Shown: positions 1-10,849, counted from the stretch's first letter. The stretch: 64,000 nucleotides of DNA from Vandiemenella viatica (GCA_031002005.1 CM061918.1:63088531-63152530), one strand, 5' to 3'. Notes: a model not told the origin generated them from the sequence alone. Numbers and translations are program-made.

Positions 1-101
1 CTATCACAATATACCATGATTAGGCTATGACAACACTGTGACACTGGGCAGAATATTTATTGAATGGACACGGGGAGAAACATGATCGAGAAAAAAGTTA
101 T

Positions 102-254
102 TTATTTTTTGCTTTTGCCTTTATGCTTCGTCAACGTCATTAGGGGCAGCAGAGGAATGGAGGCAAGGAACGGGAAGGAATTCGCTCATATATTTTTTGA
201 GGGAACCCTCCTGTATGGGCCGAGTGATTTCGGGAAACAATGGAAAACCTCTGC
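102..254 (-). repeat. SINE-A fragment (tRNA-derived family), 5' part missing
   Basis: Reading the minus strand, the 'AAGGAATTCGCTC' and 'ATGGAAAACC' blocks and the 'CGTCAACGTCATTAGGGGC' tail match the body of the main SINE family of this window (intact copy at 11921-12154). The tRNA-like head is absent: the copy stops at about 254, where a different repeat begins. Confidence 0.7.
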
Positions 255-479
255 TAGAGGGGATGAGACGCAGCTACCCACTCTATGTCGGTAAACATCA
301 CAGGCGCGTGTAGTGGTGCGCTGTTGCCACCGGTTTGCAGCAGAGGTGCGCACCCCTTCTGTTGCTGTAAAGTGCTCTGTGCCAAACGACATTAGTCAAC
401 GTGGTGAGGAGGTGTTGGCGGGGTAGCGAGGGCTAACCTGCGGCGCGCGCTCATCCCTACACTTAGGCGTGCGGCCTCC
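255..479. repeat. Partial copy of the GGAGGCGGGACGGG-ended element
   Basis: This stretch (GAGACGCAGCTACCCACTC ... GCGGCGCGCGCTC ... GCCTCC) is repeated closely at 8040-8172 and 10281-10397. There a hAT element splits it and inverted ends are visible. Here the left end is lost at the junction with the SINE at 254. It is probably non-autonomous, with no coding capacity. Confidence 0.6.
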
Positions 480-515
480 GTTACAAGACGTCGTGGGAAC
501 GCAGCTGTAGATGTC

Positions 516-980
516 TCTTGATACTCTAAACTTTCTTCCACTTTTTTTTTTATCGATATTTCTTCCTATGATCCTCTTTTTCAAACAATTTCTCCGTAGT
601 GTGAGACCTAATCGGCACGACTTCCTCTTCTGTATCTTCTTCATCAGGTCCTTTTCCTCTGATAACCTCCTCATTCTGTATATCAATTTCACTTTCTCCA
701 CGTTTGTCCACAGCCACATTTCAAAAACTTTCTAAAAACTTTCCTTCCATTTTTCATTTTCCACACTTTTGATCCATACGACACTGTATAAAAAATATTC
801 AACTTTATTCAATAGCGATCTTTCTAGATCTAAACAATCCATTTAATTTCTTGTAATAAGGTAATTTTAGAAATATGTCATTTTTTTCTACATATGTGAT
901 ATTGTACAGTTCACTTGATAGGGGCACAAAAAAAGGGTTACAAGCCAAAAACGTTGTAGCACTATGGGTTTTAATATTTA
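516..980. other. No recognisable gene
   Basis: AT-rich sequence with short open frames on both strands. None resembles a known protein, and I see no terminal repeats or tRNA-like heads. Confidence 0.5.
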
Positions 981-2091
981 CTAGCTGACCCGGCAATGCT
1001 TCACTATTGCTAGACTTGAGTAGGCACATACGTAGATTAAATGAAAAAATATTTACATATAAATTTTAACCTGCTGTTTCATTCATTTTCAGTTGGAAAG
1101 GGTGAGAGGGGATGCGCTTTGGAAAACATATGCAGGCAGTATTTTTCTGTTTGTTTCAAAGTATAAGTGTGCAAATTCCCATTGAAATCTGATGAAATAT
1201 GTGGTTTTGTCTAAATTATGGGGAGGAGGAGTGGGTTTTTTAATTTTTTTTGACAGGAACCTTCTCCGTCATCCCTTCGACAACTCACCAAAACTTCACC
1301 GTAAACGGACGAACGGTTTGCGGGTTTGTTATGGGAAAAGGGGGTAATTAAGGTGGTGGAAAGAGAGGAGAGGGATTGGGTTTTTGTGAAATTAATGTGT
1401 ACAGTATTTTTCTCTCTTTTTTAAAGTATAAGTGTACAAATTCTTATCTAAATCGGATAAAAAAATGTGGTTTGCCTAAATTATGGGGTGAAAACGTAAT
1501 GGGGTTGGAAAGGGGGAGAGGGGATGAATATTCGGAAACCATAGATAAGCAGTATTTTTCTGTTTGTTTTAAAGTATAAGTGTACAAATTCTTATCTAAA
1601 TCGGATAAAAAATGTGGTTTGCCTAAATTTTGGGGTAAAAACGTAATTGGGGGGAGGGTGGAAAGGGGGAGAGGGGATGAATATTCGGAAACCATATGTT
1701 GGCAGTATTTTTCTGTTTGTTTTAAAGTATAAGTGAACAAATTCCTATCTAAATCGGATAAAAAATGTGGTATTGCCTAATTTATGGGGGTGGAAAGGGG
1801 GCGAGGGGATTAATATTCGGAAACCGTATGTAGGCAGTATTTTTATGTTTGTTTTAAATTATAAGTGTACAAATTCCTATCTAAATCGGATAAAAAATGT
1901 GGTTTTGTCTAAATTATGGGGTGTTATGGGGAATAGGGGGTGACTTTTTTGATTTTTTTTTTTTTTTCACAGGAACCTTCGCAGACGCACACTCGAAAAC
2001 TCTCCAAAGTTTCATTGCAATCTGACAAATGGTATAGGAATGCATAGAAGACGAACAAACCCACAAACATTGATTTTTATATGTAAGAAGA
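981..2091 (-). mobile_element. Non-autonomous Helitron with internal tandem repeats
   Basis: On the minus strand the 5' end starts TC (TCTTCTTACATATAAAAATC) after a host A. The 3' end has a hairpin (GCAAT ... ATTGC), then CCGGGTCAGCTAG, followed by host T. Insertion between A and T with 5' TC and 3' CTRR are Helitron hallmarks. No Rep/helicase coding is visible. The interior is largely an array of imperfect 130-155 bp units. The rolling-circle transposition class comes from family knowledge; the termini are seen directly. Confidence 0.75.
1130..1925. repeat. Tandem array inside the Helitron, units about 130-155 bp
   Basis: The block GCAGTATTTTTCTGTTTG ... AAGTATAAGTGTACAAATTC ... TCTAAATCGGATAAAAAATG recurs near 1130, 1400, 1548, 1702 and 1833, with a variable G-rich linker. 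Units differ by small substitutions and linker length, so expansion is not very recent. Confidence 0.8.
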
Positions 2092-3563
2092 TTATAAGAA
2101 AGGGAGTCGGTGTGTTCTTTTTCTGAAAAGGGAGTCTTTTTTTCGAAAAGTAGGCTAACACGATAGGGTTGGATTGTGAGACCAAAGGAAACTAGTGATA
2201 ACACGATAGAACCACGTCACTGAGGCAATTCACAGTCAATAACGTCACATGCCCATTAATTAAGCGATAAACTTTTCGAATTTTTGGGCAATAATCAAAA
2301 ACGTAAACAAAGCGAAGCACAGAACAGTTTAAACCGTCGTACAAAGCTCAATGAAGTTTTACCTCGCCGTGAAGAAAAGACGAGGACAGTTGATACTAGA
2401 TAGAAATGAAACTTTTTTCTCGCGATTGTATATTAAAATATTCTTCACGTGAAACTAACCGAGTAAAAATGTTGCTTACACACAATATTTCTACGACTGA
2501 ACTCTCCGTCATCATAGGGTGAAGTGAAATCAGGCCGGAAAACATTAACTTTATAACTTGCAATGAGCACAAGTTATTGATTGGCAACAATTAAAGACCG
2601 AGACATTATTCATAGAAATATTCTCTGTGAACAGCATTTTTACTCTGTTAGTCTTCCGAGAAGAATATTAAGTAGACGTTAGTCATCAACTGTCATCTTT
2701 TAAAAACAATGTGTTTGCCATGTAACAACGACATAAGAAAACAGAGACAAAAAAATCGATAGTTTTAAAACTACAGAGAGAATTAGCAGACGGAGAATTG
2801 CCATAAAGATTTTTCGTTGTACTCGAAGCAGATGACGTTCTATTTGGGCTCACAGGTAAGAGTACACATTATCACATTGCTGGTAAGGGTCATTAAAGGC
2901 ACATGCATTGGAAATATTAACGGCCTACGGATTCGGAAATCAATCTGACGTCCACTGCATTGAAGCCCCACGCGATTTCAATAAAATTCTATCCCTTACA
3001 TTAAGAAAGGCTTTTCCGTTGATAAAATATTCTGAAACCACAACGGTACCCCAATCCTGTGCTCCGTGCCTGGAGTAAGTGCGAAAAAGTAGTCTAAAAG
3101 AAAATAGAAAAAAAGTAAAATTGTAAAGTAAATCTCAAGTGAGGGCAAGGAAATCAGAACAGAATTTTTACCACGAAGATATAATATCAAGTTGCATTGG
3201 TTCAGTTGGGAGACCAGAAATTTTCTGCAAATGTTATTCGTCATACAACAATAAAGTATTCACTACAAAAAAGAATCGCATAACGCCGTAACAATGAACT
3301 AATCGAAAGGGCGCGAATCCTGAAATGGAATCCTTATACAAGTTCGGTAGTTTCTATGGTAATACCCGAAGGAAGAAGAAACGGAAGGTTCATTCCACAA
3401 TTTCGGATGGCAGGCAGACTGTGAAGGACGCAAGAAGTTGCACCGCACTTCCCCTGAGCTGGCAACGTGTCTAGGATATTGCGAAACTACTTCCAAGTTA
3501 TTCGCCAAATTATAAACAGCCGATGGCAGACTGTCTTGCTGACAGTACAACTATTCACCCGTG
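2092..3563. other. No recognisable feature; possibly intronic
   Basis: I see no coding region, terminal repeats or SINE/LINE body here. If the Draper-like exon at 6529-6617 is real, this lies downstream of it on the minus strand and could be intron. Confidence 0.4.
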
Positions 3564-3571
3564 TCGACATA

Positions 3572-3853
3572 CATTAGCGGATGCAGGGGGGGAGGGGGCT
3601 AGGGGACTGAAGTTCCCCCCCCCCCCCAAAGTATCTAGGTCTACCCCCAACATTGTAATCTTGGAGACCATTTTTCTTTTTTTAGCTCTACGTATTCGAG
3701 GCCCGAGGAGGCTATAAAGATTACCCCATGGCCGACTCAAGCACCCCCCCCCCCCAAAAAAAAACAAAATCCACTGAAGGCGGGCCCTCTGGACCAAAAT
3801 TCACTCAAGCCAAGCCCCCCCCCCCCCAAACAAAAAACCTGGCTCCGCCCCTG
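3572..3853. mobile_element. hAT-type MITE with 8-bp target duplication TCGACATA
   Basis: The element is flanked by TCGACATA at 3564-3571 and 3854-3861. The right end reads CCTGGCTCCGCCCCTG; the left end is a degraded inverse (GCGGATGCAGG). Three C- or G-rich runs lie inside. The 8-bp duplication and CAGGGGCGGA-like ends fit a non-autonomous hAT element. At 282 bp it cannot encode a transposase. Confidence 0.75.
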
Positions 3854-4083
3854 TCGACATATATACACCGATCTCTATAGAAGGCTGTCGCACCTCGCGT
3901 CAACTAAACTCAAACTTTTCGCTGTAGGATGCCTCCATGAAAGCCAGTGTCCGGTAATCTCTCATTTGTGATCAAAGCATCTCCAGTTTATTTTTACACC
4001 CGCTGTAGACATAAAGGTCAGTCATTACGGACAAATCAATTCCGTGTCAAGAATGGGACTTTTTTTTTTGCTGTTGTTGCTAA

Positions 4084-4701
4084 GGGTGCGTCCATTAATT
4101 ACGTGAGGTTTTTTCCGGAATTCAGCCTCCCCCCCCACTGGTGAGATCTGGTCGGATCCCCCCCCCTTTCGCTGATCCACCTCTTAGTTTTTTTTAGACT
4201 TTTTTTTAGCTCTCCTGGTTGCGAGGGCGGATATAAGACCCCCCCCCCCCAAAGGCGTCGTTTGTAGACCTTATACCTCCCCCTAAAGTAGACATCTGTA
4301 ACGTTTGTGGACCTATATTTTTTAATAGCTCTACTGTCATTCATGAATTTCAAACCGAGCGTGGTGGGTGAGCAGTTGGCGCTCTGGCCTCGCATTCTGG
4401 AGAACGGCGGTTCGAATCCCCGTCCGGGCATCCAGATTGGGGTTTTCCATGGTTTCCCCAAATCACTCCAGACGAATGCCGGGATGCTTCCTTCAAAAAG
4501 GCCATGGCCGAATTCCTTCCCATTCCTTATCCCCAGTCCCATCCCGCCTCTAATGACCTCGACGTCGACGAGGCGTAAAACCATAAAAAAAATCAAGAGC
4601 TCACGTGAGATTTCCGTGGTCCCAACCCCTCCCCTTTGGTGAGATTTCGCCAGACAACACCCTGCCCCCCATTTCACCTCATGTAGTTAATGGTAGCCCC
4701 C
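4084..4701. mobile_element. PIF/Harbinger-like MITE (TSD TAA) split by a SINE
   Basis: TAA at 4081-4083 and 4702-4704 flank inverted ends GGGTGCGTCCATTAATTACG and its degraded inverse ending GGTAGCCCCC. The interior holds C-runs and 'GTGAGATC' blocks shared with copies at 7593-7986, 20302-20562 and 26330-26590. A 3-bp TWA duplication with GGG ends points to PIF/Harbinger-type MITEs; that superfamily call is inference. A SINE at 4355-4593 interrupts it. Confidence 0.65.
4355..4593 (+). repeat. SINE-A, nearly full length, nested in a MITE
   Basis: The tRNA-like head has a B box (GGTTCGAATCC at about 4410). The conserved body (CCATGGTTTCCCCAAATCAC, GCCATGGCCGAATTCC) and the subfamily tail 'CCTCGACGTCGACGAGGCG' plus A-run follow. 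Transcription would be by RNA polymerase III, by analogy with other tRNA-SINEs. Confidence 0.8.
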
Positions 4702-4733
4702 TAATAGCCTTATACTCCGTCGTCGATGATGTT

Positions 4734-4917
4734 TAGAGGCGGGAAAGAACTGGGACCAACGGACGGGAAGGAATTCGCTCACGGTCTTATTAAGGAACCA
4801 CCTCGGCATTCGTCTGGAGTGATTCGGGTTAACCATGGAAAACCGAAATCTGGACTGCCGAACCCGCGTCCTCCTGAATGCGAGGGCAGAGCGTTACCGC
4901 TCACCCAACACGTTCGA
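4734..4917 (-). repeat. SINE-A copy
   Basis: Reverse-oriented SINE-A: head remnant (CGAACGTGTTGGGTGAGCGG on the minus strand), body with CCATGG and GAATTCC blocks. The tail is truncated. Confidence 0.75.
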
Positions 4918-5623
4918 TTACATGTTGGGAATTGTCTCTTACGTCAATACAGCTTTCTAGGGACAGGGAGTATATAAATTCATTTTTAATTCAGGTGCTT
5001 TATCCTAATAAGATCATTTCAGAAAACTGCTATAGTATAAACAATTTTAAAAAGAAAGCGGATGAAGATGTGCTGGTTGATGGTTGGAGGATTACTTTAA
5101 CTCGTTCTTCGGCAACTATGGATCTTGTCGAGATATGAGTATCATGTAAGTTAGCCTATGATAAAAGCTATCATTATTCGTTCTTTAGTTTTTGCTTCGT
5201 CTCTGCACATCTGGGCAGAAGCAGGAAAATTTACCATTTTGACTTATGTTGTGACATTGTGAACTTTGTAAAGGGATAAAAAGTACCTTACGTGATAAGC
5301 GATGACACGCGCAATAACTGTGTTTAAATTTGATGAAATTCGTTAGTTAGTTTTTTTTATGAATTTGCGCACAGTCGCACAATAATTCCTAAATTTGCTG
5401 TTTTGGACCATGCGCGATCGGGAAATAAGTTACTAAGTTCTATAGATTTTATATATTACTGACGAGTGATGACATAAGCTATTGCTGTGTGCAGTTTCGT
5501 TGAAATGAGTATTATTTTTTGCATAATGCGCGGACAGAGAGATTCAAATGTCAAATTTCACCATTTTTTGCATCTCTAATATAAGCAATGTACATTGCAA
5601 TTACTGTTTTAAAAATAAATAAA
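4918..5623. other. No recognisable feature
   Basis: AT-rich sequence with no gene or repeat signature that I can support. Confidence 0.5.
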
Positions 5624-5636
5624 ATATACAGACATA

Positions 5637-5861
5637 CTGATTGATAACGCCAAAGCAATTGAATGTTTGAGTATTTATTGAACTCCCGAACGTGTTCCAC
5701 TTAATTACCACGTAATTACCAGGAGAACCCGCTGAAGATGCTTCTACAAAAGATGTGAAACGCGTTCGGGAGTTCAATAAATAGTCAAACATTCCATTGC
5801 TTTGGCGTAATTTATCTGTCAGTATTATCAGCAATTGAGGAAAATAATCCACAACTTTAAG
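5637..5861. mobile_element. Short hairpin element with 13-bp target duplication
   Basis: A direct repeat ATATACAGACATA (5624-5636 and 5862-5874) flanks an inverted repeat. The arm at about 5643-5696 (TAACGCCAAAGCAATTGAAT ...) pairs with about 5758-5812 (... TTGCTTTGGCGTAATTTA) around a 60-bp loop. The loop has 'GCTGAAGATGCTTCTACAAAAGATG', which recalls 3' parts of Penelope-like elements, but that assignment is a guess. No coding capacity. Confidence 0.6.
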
Positions 5862-6212
5862 ATATACAGACATAACTTTTCTATACTCTTATTACATAGT
5901 AGAGATGAAGCCTGGTTGGATATTGGTAGAAGAGATAGTAGTAAGTGAAAGGAAGAGTTCTCTATGACCACGAACTATCAGTTCATTTCAGGCATAAGAG
6001 AGTGGGTAAAGTCTGTGTTGTAGTTGAGGGAGTCTAGACTGGATTACTGACGGAAATGCCGTAAAAGTAGAATGTACCCCAGAGCATTTAAAATTAACTG
6101 AGGGTCTCTGTATACATCGAAAATGGGTCTAATGAATTTAAAAATTACTTTTGTTTCTGATAAATGATTAGTGGTGGCACCTTGTTCATGGAATGGAGAC
6201 ATCTTCGGAGCT

Positions 6213-6395
6213 ATGGCTTTATGCCTCGACGTCGCTGGAATAATTAGAAGTAATTAGAAGCGGGAAAGAACTGGGGCAAAGAACGGCAAGGAATTCGGCC
6301 ATGGCCTTTTGAAGGAACCATCCCAAAATTCAGCTAGAGTGATTTCCGGAAACCAAACGTGGATTCGATCCTGCGTCCTCCCGAACCTCTAAACT
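6213..6395 (-). repeat. SINE-A fragment
   Basis: Reverse-oriented SINE-A body with GGAATTCGGCCATGGCC and TCCTCCCGAAC blocks. The tail side has a short local duplication (AATTAGAAGTAATTAGAAG) and the head is lost. Confidence 0.65.
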
Positions 6396-6528
6396 AATTT
6401 AGTAGAACCATGTGCGTTTAGCAACACAGTAATGGATTCAGCCCTCTTCGCCTGGTATCAGTAGGAAGACATGTTGCCAGCGTATAGAATATGGCGGTGA
6501 AGTAAGAGTAGGAGGAGCCGGTACTCAC

Positions 6529-6617
6529 GTTTCCTGTCGGATGCAGACGTTAGGCCCCTCCAGAGCGGACGCCGCTCCGCACAGTAGCAGCAGGGCTGCC
6601 AACATTCCGCCGGCCAT
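6529..6617 (-). CDS. First coding exon of a Draper/MEGF10-like EMI-domain receptor
   Basis: Read on the minus strand from the ATG at 6617-6615, the exon encodes 29 residues plus two bases. A hydrophobic signal peptide (MAGGMLAALLLLCGAASA, residues 1-18) is followed by LEGPNVCIRQE. The exon ends at 6529 directly before GTGAGTAC, a consensus donor, giving a phase-2 intron. TTCCAG just before the ATG could be the acceptor of a 5'-UTR intron. G-P-N-(V/I)-C directly after the signal peptide is how the EMI domain begins in Draper and MEGF10/11, surface receptors for engulfing dead cells and debris. Other EMI proteins (Nimrod-type, EMILIN-type) remain possible. I found no further exons in the 6.5 kb downstream, so the next intron is probably long and TE-filled. 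A short open frame overlapping it in another frame is not the real product. Confidence 0.6.
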
Positions 6618-6894
6618 CTGGAACACATCACAACACACTCCTTGTATCTGCACTTGAAGACCATGTGCGGGCTACACAATTTATAAACAATGCACTGAAA
6701 TGCGAGACTCGAAGCAGGCAGCAAAAGAAGGGGCAACACTTCGAACCGACCACGTTCTTCCAATTTGCAAGAGTCCTCAGTCACAATTTTCTACAATATG
6801 AATGAAAACGAGAAGATACGGAAGAATTCTACCGCTTGTGTATCGACCAATCTGACCGCTGTTTATTTAGTTGGTATTTTTTTTTTTTTTTTTT

Positions 6895-6918
6895 AGGGTT
6901 CCGTAGAGGCGGAACCCT
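6895..6918. repeat. Perfect 9-bp-stem hairpin AGGGTTCCG...CGGAACCCT
   Basis: A T-run precedes a 24-base hairpin with a 6-base loop. The same word is common at 3' ends of insect non-LTR elements, and a LINE remnant follows at 7075, so it may mark a retroelement boundary. Confidence 0.5.
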
Positions 6919-7074
6919 TATTGAATCCTTAGTTTGTTTCTGTCATATAACTTACGAATCTGATGCTGTGTAGGGTAAAACCAAGAACTTGCAGACAACT
7001 CTAAAAATCTCAATATTCTCGGTATATATATTCTCTCATGTGCTTTGTCATAGAACATTTTAACCTGTTTACAC

Positions 7075-7330
7075 CTAATTCATAGGTATACAATTTCAGT
7101 ACAAGAAACAGAAATAAATTGCACAAAACACTATCATCACTGTCATTAGTACAGAGAGGAGTTAATTATTCTGGGATACATCTGTTTAATAAACTTCCCA
7201 AGAGTATAAAACAGTTTGCAGATAATACGAGATATACTTAAATAAAAACTGAGAGATTATCTTATTGGCAGCTACTTCTGCTCCATTCAAGAATTTGAAC
7301 AAAATAATTAATTGTATTCAGTACGACCTT
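7075..7330 (+). pseudogene. LINE reverse transcriptase, C-terminal remnant
   Basis: One frame reads T-R-N-R-N-K-L-H then VQRGVNYSGIHLFNKLPKSI, the conserved tail of jockey/CR1-like LINE proteins (usually ...YxGIxLFNxLPxxIK...). The upstream polymerase domain is absent and a stop soon follows, so this is a 5'-truncated dead copy. Confidence 0.65.
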
Positions 7331-7592
7331 TTGGAAATCTCAGTTGCAACAATTAATGTTTATTTTTAATCTCTTTTTTGTCTTTGAATAATATAATTTT
7401 ATGACGACTCATATTTTATGTATGTTATATGTTTAATCGAGCAATTTTTGTATATATTTGGTATCTCGGAAACGGCTCTAACAATTTGGATGGAACTTCA
7501 TATTAAGATAACGTTTTGCTTTTTAAGTATGTGTCTTCCCTGCAGAAACGCGAATTTCCACATTGAGTTCAGTTACTAAGAAAGTTCCCATA

Positions 7593-7986
7593 GAGGGGTA
7601 CATCCTGCGTGGTAACAAACTCCGTCCGACATTATAAGAACAGGGGAGGGGGGGGGGGGTCCGGCGAAATCTCACCAGAGCTCACCAAGGGGGGAGGGGG
7701 GGGTCTACGGAAATCTCACGTGAGATTTTGCGAAAAATTTGTGGACAGTAGAGCAAAAAAAAAAGTCTCAAATTTGCGGCAAAGTCGATTTTAGGAGGGT
7801 CAAAAAAGTTAGGGTGTGACCTGAAAAAAAAAAGTTTACAGGCCGATTTCTAGGAGGGGTTCTCACGGACCAGATCTCACCAGAGAGGGGGGGGGGGTCC
7901 GGCCAGATCTCACGAAATCTCACCAGGGGGGAGGGGGGGGTCCAAAAATCCGGAAAAAACACCTCACTTAATTTATGGATGCCCCC
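7593..7986. mobile_element. Harbinger-like MITE, degraded left end
   Basis: The right end (CTTAATTTATGGATGCCCCC) matches the MITEs at 4084 and 26330 and is followed by TAA. The inside has G-runs and repeated 'GAAATCTCAC' words. The left end (GGGGTACATCC) is recognisable only weakly, so the start is approximate. Confidence 0.55.
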
Positions 7987-8707
7987 TAACGGAGGCGGGA
8001 CGGGACGAATACTCGACCACACGCCATGGGAACAGGGCCGCCTCTGCTAGCCGAGACGAGACGCAGCTACCCACTCTGTGTCAGTAAACATCACAGGCGT
8101 GTGTAGTGGAGCGCTGTTGCCATCGGTTTGCAGCAGCGGTGCGCACCCCTTCTGTTGCTGTGAAGTGCTCTGTAGTGTCCGACCGAAGGTCATTTTTTGG
8201 CCGAAGCCGAAGGTTCAAAAATAATTATATATCTTAGAACACTAACATGAAGTATATATGACATGCAAAAAATGAACTGTTATTTTGTTTTATATGTGGT
8301 ATTTTTTTATATAAATTGCACCTTTACAATAATTATAATCAAAGTTTGTAATATTTATTTATTAGAATAAAATAAAACAGTAAAATAGAACCAAACTAGG
8401 TTATGAGCAATGCAATTTAGCAAAAATTAAAGCAGTTATTTTTATTTAGCAAGAATAAAAAGAAAGTATAAAATTTAACAGTAACAGCCCGAATCAAACC
8501 AGAATAATTTGTATCGTGGATTAAATTAATAATTTTTGGAGTTTTAGCTTTGGTAAATCAAATACATGTTAGCTTATGAATAGTAATACCATCGTTTTTT
8601 AACAACAATAAAAATAAATTTCAACCTTCTTATCTAGCATAAATTATTCTAGCTTTTAAAATACGATATTCTGCTGTCTAAATTAGTATAACATATTAAA
8701 TTTTCAG

Positions 8708-9236
8708 TTAAAACCAAATCAATACCAATATTATTAAAGTAGTTTCACGTATACAGATTAATTGAAAATGTACTAAATATAACCAAAACAAAAAGTACAT
8801 CGGCACTAATAAAATAAGATTTAATCGCTCAAAATGAACCGTTTTATTTGTTATTGTCAGTGCACAGTTTTGACGTAGAAATGACAAAATATCAGTCTTC
8901 GTATTTAAAATTTCGTCGCTAGTCAAATACTTAATTTTCAACCGTGGATCGATTAGAGCGACAAACAACAACGGTAAGGTTTTTCTTGCGAAAGCAGATC
9001 TCCTGTTAACAGACCCACACAAGCGGCTTTTGAGCAGTATTATATGATCAGTTTTCATCCTTCTGAGCAAGTTTTGTGTTTAAGATGTCAATGATTGATA
9101 TAATTAAAGATACTGTTGATAAATCGCTAGAAATATTAGTTGTTGCTTCCCAAATACACTTCAGCGCAGTTATAAAATTTTTCATTTGTATCCATTCTTC
9201 TGCTGTTGGAATTTCTATTCCATCACGTTCTAACAT
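8708..9236 (-). pseudogene. hAT transposase fragments
   Basis: Two overlapping minus-strand frames. The first (from 9236) contains T-A-E-E-W then a region like the alpha-helical part before the last catalytic block. The second (to 8708) contains ALIDPRLKIKYLT, matching the 'LDPRFK' motif of hAT transposases. A frame change lies near 9060. The N-terminal BED finger, the first catalytic aspartates and the C-terminal dimerisation segment are not seen, so no active enzyme is expected. Confidence 0.6.
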
Positions 9237-10154
9237 ATACAGATTTACTGGATTTTTCTGTTCTATTAATTAAGATATCGAGTGGCTTGTTCACTCTTCT
9301 TACGTTTTACAACACTTTTTCACTATTTCTATTATAGCAATATCTTTAAAAAATTACTTTGTGAATCATGAGCTGTAGAGTGTGAGCAACACAACCAATA
9401 AAAACGAAGTTTCCATAGCGGATGGTAGTATTCATATTTCAAGTATTATTACATATACCCGTATGGATATTTTCTTTTGAATTGTATTTGGTAACTTTTT
9501 CAGTGATTTTTTGTGCAATATATTGCCTTGTATGAGCTTCCAACACACTAACAGCCAATTTTTTTATTTTTTATTTTGGAACCTTTGCAAATGTCATGTG
9601 CCGTGACACTCAAAAACGTGTTTGCTTGATCACTTCATATCTTCGTGATAAAACTGATCCATTCAGCCTTTTTCTAAAATCAGTGCAAGTTTACTGTTTA
9701 CTTTTTCGTACGCAGCTGGCATTAAAGATTTTCTAAAATATTTCTCCCGCTTTTGTCTGTACTAGGGTCGAGTTTGAGGATTAGTAAAATTAAGGCTGCG
9801 AAGTCCTTCTCCTTCAACGAGGTTGTACGGAAACATGTTTACAATTACCAGGTCCATACGTAATACACTAATCCGCAAAGAAATCGGATGATTATCGGGC
9901 CATGGTGGCGCTACTTTTTTTTTTTACGATATCGCATAAAGTAGACTGTTAAACTTCTTTTGTAAAATCTTTGGACGCATACAAGATCACTGATTTTTTT
10001 TTTTAATTACTCAAGCTTTGGTATTTAACACTGGTTTCACAATATACTTCCCACTGATTTTTATGATGTTTTCCAAATGGTTCTTTATCTTTGCTATCGT
10101 CTGTTGGCGCGCTACGTGACGGTATTCGTAAAAGTTGGTCATTTTCAGGGGTTG

Positions 10155-10262
10155 GATGTAAACCTTCGGCTTCGGCCAAACATTCGGCTGAATTTGGCCG
10201 AAGCCGAATGTGCGGCCGAAGGTGCTTTTTTTGGCCGAAGGTGGCCGAAGCCGAACCTTCGG
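10155..10262. repeat. Subterminal GGCCGAA / TTCGGCC array of the hAT
   Basis: About nine copies of TTCGGC or its inverse GCCGAA lie just inside the right end; only two lie inside the left end (about 8198-8213). Clustered subterminal motifs are typical transposase binding sites in hAT elements. Confidence 0.7.
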
Positions 10263-10397
10263 TCGGACCCTAGTGCTCTGTGCCAAACGACACTAGGCAA
10301 CGTGGTGGGGAGGTCGCGGCGAGGTAAGCAGGGCTAACCTGCGGCGCGCGCTCGTCCCTACATTTCGGCTAATGAGGTCCCGTCCCGACCCGCCTCC

Positions 10398-10849
10398 ATT
10401 ACAGGAGATCGTGGGAACGCGGCTTCAGAGAGCATGGAACGCCTGCTCGCAGCAGCTGGTTTTGTTTACAGCTCCGGCACACACTTGACGCCCACGTTAT
10501 CTTATCTGGGGGCGCGCCGTGTATTCTCAGAACATCTATTCTCACAGGTTCGAGGAGAAACACTTCAGGCTATTAACGTCAGATTGCAGCATTGTCTTCT
10601 GTACAACAGCTCGTCTAACATTCTGGAGAAAACATTTTCGAGATAGGCACCACATTATTAAGAGTGGCCTATGAGGAAAACGGCATACCACACAAAGATT
10701 AAATATAAAAGGCAAAGCGTTTAAGTGTAAGCTGAATACCTTAACCTACCAAACAAATAAAAGTTTGTGGCTTGCGGGTACAAGTGAAGCAATTCAAACT
10801 ATGGAGAACCGCAGAACCGACCTCTGCGAATGGACGGTAATGTTCGGAC
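10398..10849. other. No recognisable feature
   Basis: Ordinary sequence; the short open frames here have no recognisable domain. Confidence 0.45.

Larger units (their letters stand above)
8173..10272 (-). mobile_element. hAT transposon, exact 8-bp TSD GTGCTCTG, degenerate
   Basis: GTGCTCTG at 8165-8172 and 10273-10280 flanks the element. Terminal inverted repeats are TAGTGTCCGACCGAAGGT and ACCTTCGGTCGGACCCTA. The target is independently known: the uninterrupted repeat copy at 255-479 reads straight through this site (GTGCTCTGTGCCAAACGAC). The minus strand carries remnants of a hAT transposase (8708-9236). Length 2100 bp is short for a full autonomous hAT. Confidence 0.88.
7991..10397. mobile_element. 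GGAGGCGGGACGGG-ended element, split by a hAT
   Basis: Outer inverted ends GGAGGCGGGACGGGAC (7991) and GTCCCGTCCCGACCCGCCTCC (ending 10397) enclose the repeat also seen at 255-479. Removing the hAT at 8173-10272 leaves about 300 bp with no coding. Class unknown; probably a MITE. Confidence 0.55.

Noticed and set aside
1130..1925. CRISPR-like array
   Set aside because: Units are long, the whole unit is repeated with no unique spacers, and it lies inside a Helitron of a eukaryote.
4099..4677. 192-codon minus frame
   Set aside because: It spans a MITE and a nested SINE; GC-rich repeat bodies explain the lack of stops, and no domain is present.
6458..6784. 108-codon minus frame over the Draper-like exon
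   Set aside because: It is in a different phase from the signal-peptide exon and reads through its splice donor.
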